Of a stretch of DNA of 33,334 nucleotides, positions 30,172 to 33,334 are shown in pieces (position 1 is the first letter of the stretch; the number at the start of each line of letters is the position of its first letter). The DNA is taken from positions 1-33,334 of the forward strand of contig JAABTN010000034.1 of the NCBI GenBank assembly GCA_011389895.1, in the 5' to 3' direction. Made by a program: the position numbers and the translations under genes. The stretch comes from Maritimibacter sp. GTDB taxonomy: Bacteria; Pseudomonadota; Alphaproteobacteria; Rhodobacterales; Rhodobacteraceae. The notes beneath the pieces were generated by a model that worked only from the letters and a program-made list of their open reading frames with translations, searched no databases and was not told the DNA's origin.

Positions 30172-30543
30172 ATGCCCACGATCCAACAGCTGATCCGCAA
30201 GCCGCGTCAGCCGAAACGCCGGACCAACAAGTCCATGCACCTTGAGGGGAACCCGCAGAAGCGTGGTGTTTGCACCCGCGTCTACACGACCACCCCGAAG
30301 AAGCCGAACTCCGCCATGCGGAAAGTCGCCAAGGTCCGCCTGACCAATGGCTACGAAGTCATCAGCTACATTCCCGGTGAAAGCCACAACCTGCAGGAGC
30401 ACTCGGTCGTGCTCATCCGTGGCGGTCGTGTGAAAGACCTTCCGGGTGTCCGCTACCACATCCTGCGCGGTGTGCTCGACACCCAGGGCGTCAAAGATCG
30501 TAAGCAGCGTCGTTCGAAATACGGCGCGAAGCGTCCGAAGTAA
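30172..30543 (+). CDS. rpsL: 30S ribosomal protein S12
   Basis: This 123-residue S12 sits in the decoding centre. [16 protein letters not shown] matches the family start at ATG 30172; an in-frame GTG at 30145 lies inside a palindrome and is rejected. The loop [13 protein letters not shown] carries the Lys42/43 region and [13 protein letters not shown] the Lys87/Asp88 region. Both have the residues normal for streptomycin-sensitive S12, and the Asp is the site of methylthiolation in many bacteria. rpsG follows after 12 bases. Confidence 0.99.
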   Translation: MPTIQQLIRKPRQPKRRTNKSMHLEGNPQKRGVCTRVYTTTPKKPNSAMRKVAKVRLTNGYEVISYIPGESHNLQEHSVVLIRGGRVKDLPGVRYHILRGVLDTQGVKDRKQRRSKYGAKRPK

Positions 30544-30555
30544 GGAGAGACTTGC

Positions 30556-31026
30556 ATGTCCCGTCGTCACGCTGCTGAAAAGCGCGAAATTCTGCCCGAC
30601 GCCAAGTATGGCGATAAGGTTCTCACCAAGTTCATGAACAACCTCATGATCGATGGCAAGAAATCGGCTGCCGAGAAAATCGTCTACAACGCGCTGGGTC
30701 GCGTCGAAGACAAGGTGAAGCGGGCTCCGGTGGAAATCTTCCACGAAGCGCTCGACAACATCAAACCCTCGGTCGAGGTCCGCTCGCGCCGCGTGGGGGG
30801 TGCCACCTACCAGGTGCCCGTCGAAGTGCGTCCCGAGCGTCGCGAAGCGCTCGCCATCCGCTGGCTCATCAACGCCTGCCGTGGCCGCAACGAGAACACG
30901 ATGGAAGAACGCCTTGCCGGTGAGCTGCTTGACGCGGTCAACGGTCGCGGCACCGCCGTGAAAAAGCGCGAAGATACGCACAAGATGGCCGACGCGAACA
31001 AAGCGTTCAGCCATTATCGCTGGTAA
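30556..31026 (+). CDS. rpsG: 30S ribosomal protein S7
   Basis: This 156-residue S7 nucleates assembly of the 30S head and, in E. coli, represses the str operon. Conserved blocks are [31 protein letters not shown], the beta-hairpin [26 protein letters not shown] (about 75-100) and the C-terminal [20 protein letters not shown]. The AGGAGA ribosome site lies directly behind rpsL. fusA begins 24 bases after the stop. Confidence 0.99.
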   Translation: MSRRHAAEKREILPDAKYGDKVLTKFMNNLMIDGKKSAAEKIVYNALGRVEDKVKRAPVEIFHEALDNIKPSVEVRSRRVGGATYQVPVEVRPERREALAIRWLINACRGRNENTMEERLAGELLDAVNGRGTAVKKREDTHKMADANKAFSHYRW

Positions 31027-31050
31027 CTCCAAGTTCAAAGGCCCATCACA

Positions 31051-33174
31051 ATGGCACGCGACTATCCCCTCGAACGCTACCGTAACTTCGGCATCATGGC
31101 TCACATTGATGCTGGCAAGACCACGTGTTCGGAACGCATCCTTTTCTACACCGGCAAATCCCATAACCTTGGTGAGGTGCACGATGGTGCGGCCACCATG
31201 GACTGGATGGAGCAGGAGCAGGAACGCGGTATCACCATCACTTCCGCCGCGACCACGACGTTCTGGCAGTGGCAGGAAGATCCGACCGAAGCCGGCACGG
31301 ATGATACCAAGTTCCGCATGAACATCATCGATACGCCCGGCCACGTCGACTTCACGATCGAGGTGGAACGCTCGCTTGCCGTGCTTGATGGCGCGGTTGC
31401 CGTGCTTGACGCCAACGCCGGTGTCGAACCGCAGACCGAAACCGTCTGGCGTCAGGCCGACCGCTACAAGGTGCCGCGCATCGTCTTCGTCAACAAGATG
31501 GACAAGATCGGCGCAGATTTCTTCAACTGCGTGGAAATGATCGAAGATCGCACCGGCGCCGTGGCCTGCCCGATCCAGTTCCCGATCGGCGCGGAAAACG
31601 AGCTGGAAGGTATCGTTGACCTCGTGACCATGGAAGAATGGGTGTGGCAGGGCGAAGACCTGGGGGCCTCCTGGGTGCGCAAGCCGATCCGTGACAGCCT
31701 GAAGGCGCAGGCCGACGAATGGCGTGCCAAGCTGGTCGAGAATGCCGTCGAAATGGACGACGATGCCATGATGGCCTATCTTGAAGGTGAAGAGCCCGAC
31801 ATCCCGACCCTGCGTCGGCTGATCCGTGAGGGCACGCTCAACCTGAAATTCGTGCCGGTTCTCGGTGGCTCCGCGTTCAAGAACAAAGGGGTTCAGCCGC
31901 TTCTGAACGCCGTTGTCGACTATCTCCCCAGCCCGCTGGACGTGGTCGATTACATGGGCTTCTCGCCGGATGACGAAACGGAAGAGCGTAACATCCCGCG
32001 CCGCGCGGATGACACGATGCCGTTCTCGGGCCTGGCGTTCAAAATCATGAACGACCCCTTCGTGGGTTCGCTGACCTTTACCCGCATCTACTCCGGCGTG
32101 TTGAGAAAGGGCGAAACCGTCCAGAACTCGACCAAGGGCAAGAAAGAGCGCATCGGTCGCATGATGATGATGCACTCGAACAACCGCGAAGAGATCGAAG
32201 AAGCTTTTGCGGGCGACATCATCGCGCTGGCGGGTCTGAAGGACACCACCACGGGCGACACGCTGTGTGACCCGAAATCACAGGTGGTCCTCGAAACCAT
32301 GACCTTCCCCGATCCGGTGATCGAGATCGCGGTTGAGCCGAAGACGAAAGCGGACCAGGAAAAGATGTCCCAGGGCCTCGCGCGGCTTGCCGCCGAAGAC
32401 CCGTCGTTCCGCGTCGAGACCGACATCGAGAGCGGTCAGACCATCATGAAGGGCATGGGCGAGCTTCACCTCGACATCCTCGTCGACCGGCTCAAGCGTG
32501 AATTCAAGGTGGAAGCCAACATCGGCGCGCCGCAGGTGGCCTACCGTGAGACCATCGGTCACGAGATCGAGCACTCCTACACCCACAAGAAACAGTCGGG
32601 TGGTTCGGGTCAGTTCGCCGAAGTGAAGATGGTCATCGCACCGACCGAGCCGGGCGAAGGTTATTCGTTCGAAAGCCGCATCGTTGGTGGCTCGGTGCCG
32701 AAGGAATACATTCCGGGCGTCGAAAAGGGGATCAAGTCGGTCATGGATTCCGGTCCGATCGCGGGCTTCCCGGTCATCGACTTCAAGGTGGCCCTGATCG
32801 ACGGCAAGTTCCATGACGTGGACTCCTCGGTTCTGGCGTTCGAGATCGCGGCACGCATGTGCATGCGCGAAGGTCTTCGGAAAGCCGGGGCCAAGCTGCT
32901 CGAACCGACGATGAAGGTCGAAGTCGTGACGCCGGAGGAATACACCGGCGGGATCATCGGCGACCTCACCTCCCGCCGTGGGCAGGTGTCGGGGCAGGAG
33001 CCGCGCGGCAACGCCGTGGCGATCAGCGCCTTCGTGCCGCTGGCCAACATGTTCGGCTACATCAATACCCTGCGTTCCATGTCCTCGGGCCGCGCGCAGT
33101 TCACGATGCAGTTCGACCACTACGAACCGGTTCCGTCGAACATCTCGGAAGAGATCCAGCAGCAATTCGCATAA
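31051..33174 (+). CDS. fusA: Elongation factor G
   Basis: This 707-residue translocase GTPase has the G-domain motifs AHIDAGKT (17-24), [23 protein letters not shown] and [10 protein letters not shown] (148-157). These are followed by domain II ([21 protein letters not shown]), domain III (GMGELHLDI), domain IV ([12 protein letters not shown]) and domain V ([24 protein letters not shown]). It is the canonical EF-G next to S7, not the mitochondrial-type or EF-G2 paralogue. AAAGG lies ten bases before the ATG. Between its stop and the second tuf are three adjacent hairpins. Confidence 0.99.
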   Translation: MARDYPLERYRNFGIMAHIDAGKTTCSERILFYTGKSHNLGEVHDGAATMDWMEQEQERGITITSAATTTFWQWQEDPTEAGTDDTKFRMNIIDTPGHVDFTIEVERSLAVLDGAVAVLDANAGVEPQTETVWRQADRYKVPRIVFVNKMDKIGADFFNCVEMIEDRTGAVACPIQFPIGAENELEGIVDLVTMEEWVWQGEDLGASWVRKPIRDSLKAQADEWRAKLVENAVEMDDDAMMAYLEGEEPDIPTLRRLIREGTLNLKFVPVLGGSAFKNKGVQPLLNAVVDYLPSPLDVVDYMGFSPDDETEERNIPRRADDTMPFSGLAFKIMNDPFVGSLTFTRIYSGVLRKGETVQNSTKGKKERIGRMMMMHSNNREEIEEAFAGDIIALAGLKDTTTGDTLCDPKSQVVLETMTFPDPVIEIAVEPKTKADQEKMSQGLARLAAEDPSFRVETDIESGQTIMKGMGELHLDILVDRLKREFKVEANIGAPQVAYRETIGHEIEHSYTHKKQSGGSGQFAEVKMVIAPTEPGEGYSFESRIVGGSVPKEYIPGVEKGIKSVMDSGPIAGFPVIDFKVALIDGKFHDVDSSVLAFEIAARMCMREGLRKAGAKLLEPTMKVEVVTPEEYTGGIIGDLTSRRGQVSGQEPRGNAVAISAFVPLANMFGYINTLRSMSSGRAQFTMQFDHYEPVPSNISEEIQQQFA

Positions 33175-33179
33175 GCAGC

Positions 33180-33235
33180 GGTGCGGGGGAGGCCCCGCAC
33201 CCTACCCAACCGTAGGGTGCGTGAGATCACGCACC
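33180..33235. repeat. REP-like cluster of three adjacent hairpins between fusA and tuf
   Basis: Three stems occur in 56 bases: GGTGCGGGG/CCCCGCACC (33180-33201), ACCCTAC/GTAGGGT (33199-33218) and GGTGCGTGA/TCACGCACC (33216-33235, only a 2-base centre). Neighbouring stems overlap by one to three bases, so they compete. There is no T-run, so it is not a standard terminator. GTAGGGTGCGTGA…TCACGCACC has the look of dispersed intergenic palindromic elements. It precedes the tuf ribosome site AAAGGAGG. Confidence 0.65.
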
Positions 33236-33257
33236 GCCAAAGATAAAGGAGGCCATC

Positions 33258-33334
33258 ATGGCTAAGGAAAAGTTTGAACGCTCCAAACCGCATGTGAACA
33301 TCGGCACGATTGGTCACGTTGACCACGGCAAGAC
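33258..33334 (+). CDS. tuf: Elongation factor Tu, N-terminal start (partial)
   Basis: The window ends 25 codons into this gene. [16 protein letters not shown] followed by [10 protein letters not shown], the EF-Tu P-loop (GHVDHGKT), is unmistakable. AAAGGAGG lies seven bases upstream. It is the last gene of the str operon and the second tuf copy in the region; the other ends at 34. Confidence 0.99.

Noticed and set aside
30172..30543. Possible streptomycin-resistance substitutions in S12
   Set aside because: [10 protein letters not shown] and GGRVKDLPG carry the normal lysines.

Overview
The window is chromosomal DNA of a high-GC alphaproteobacterium, most likely a marine member of the Rhodobacterales (Roseobacter group). 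Three things point there: the order tuf, tRNA-Trp, secE, nusG, rplKA, rplJL, rpoBC, rpsL, rpsG, fusA, tuf; the alphaproteobacterial form of L10 (GTG start), RpoB and RpoC; and a DddL-type DMSP lyase, a gene typical of marine roseobacters. Assignments come from reading translated proteins and motifs by eye, with no database search.

Layout. (1) 1-3.4 kb: the last codons of one tuf gene and its terminator, a CatB/XAT-type acetyltransferase and a convergent methyltransferase-like gene, tRNA-Trp(CCA), and an unrecognised multi-pass membrane protein. (2) 3.4-5.9 kb: secE, nusG, rplK, rplA. A strong terminator-like hairpin lies between secE and nusG, and a likely L1 autoregulatory site precedes rplK. 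(3) 5.9-8.2 kb: a cassette on the minus strand (dddL, an Rrf2 regulator, a CxxC flavoprotein) separates rplKA from rplJL. (4) 8.2-18.4 kb: a 490-base non-coding region with a promoter-like -10, a terminator and L10-leader-like hairpins, then rplJ, rplL, rpoB, rpoC and a bidirectional terminator. (5) 18.4-29.1 kb: an accessory catabolic locus. An AraC-type regulator is divergent from a long plus-strand gene run: aldehyde dehydrogenase, five LIV/HAAT-family ABC transporter genes, a second aldehyde dehydrogenase and a flotillin/YqiK-like SPFH protein. (6) 29.1-29.8 kb: a small lipoprotein on the minus strand. (7) 29.9-33.3 kb: the str operon with a near-consensus promoter (rpsL, rpsG, fusA), then a cluster of hairpins and the start of a second tuf gene.

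How it fits together. The core is the transcription and translation machinery, with hairpins and leaders at nearly every boundary between transcription units. Accessory genes sit in the gaps between the essential blocks. The most distinctive are the DMSP lyase cassette inside the ribosomal protein cluster, and the transporter/dehydrogenase/flotillin locus, which looks like an uptake-and-oxidation system for an unknown, possibly aldehyde-generating or aromatic, substrate. Its LivF-type ATPase has a proline/alanine-rich tail of about 170 residues, and its LivG-type ATPase has a degenerate ABC signature. No insertion sequence, phage, integrase or CRISPR array was seen.
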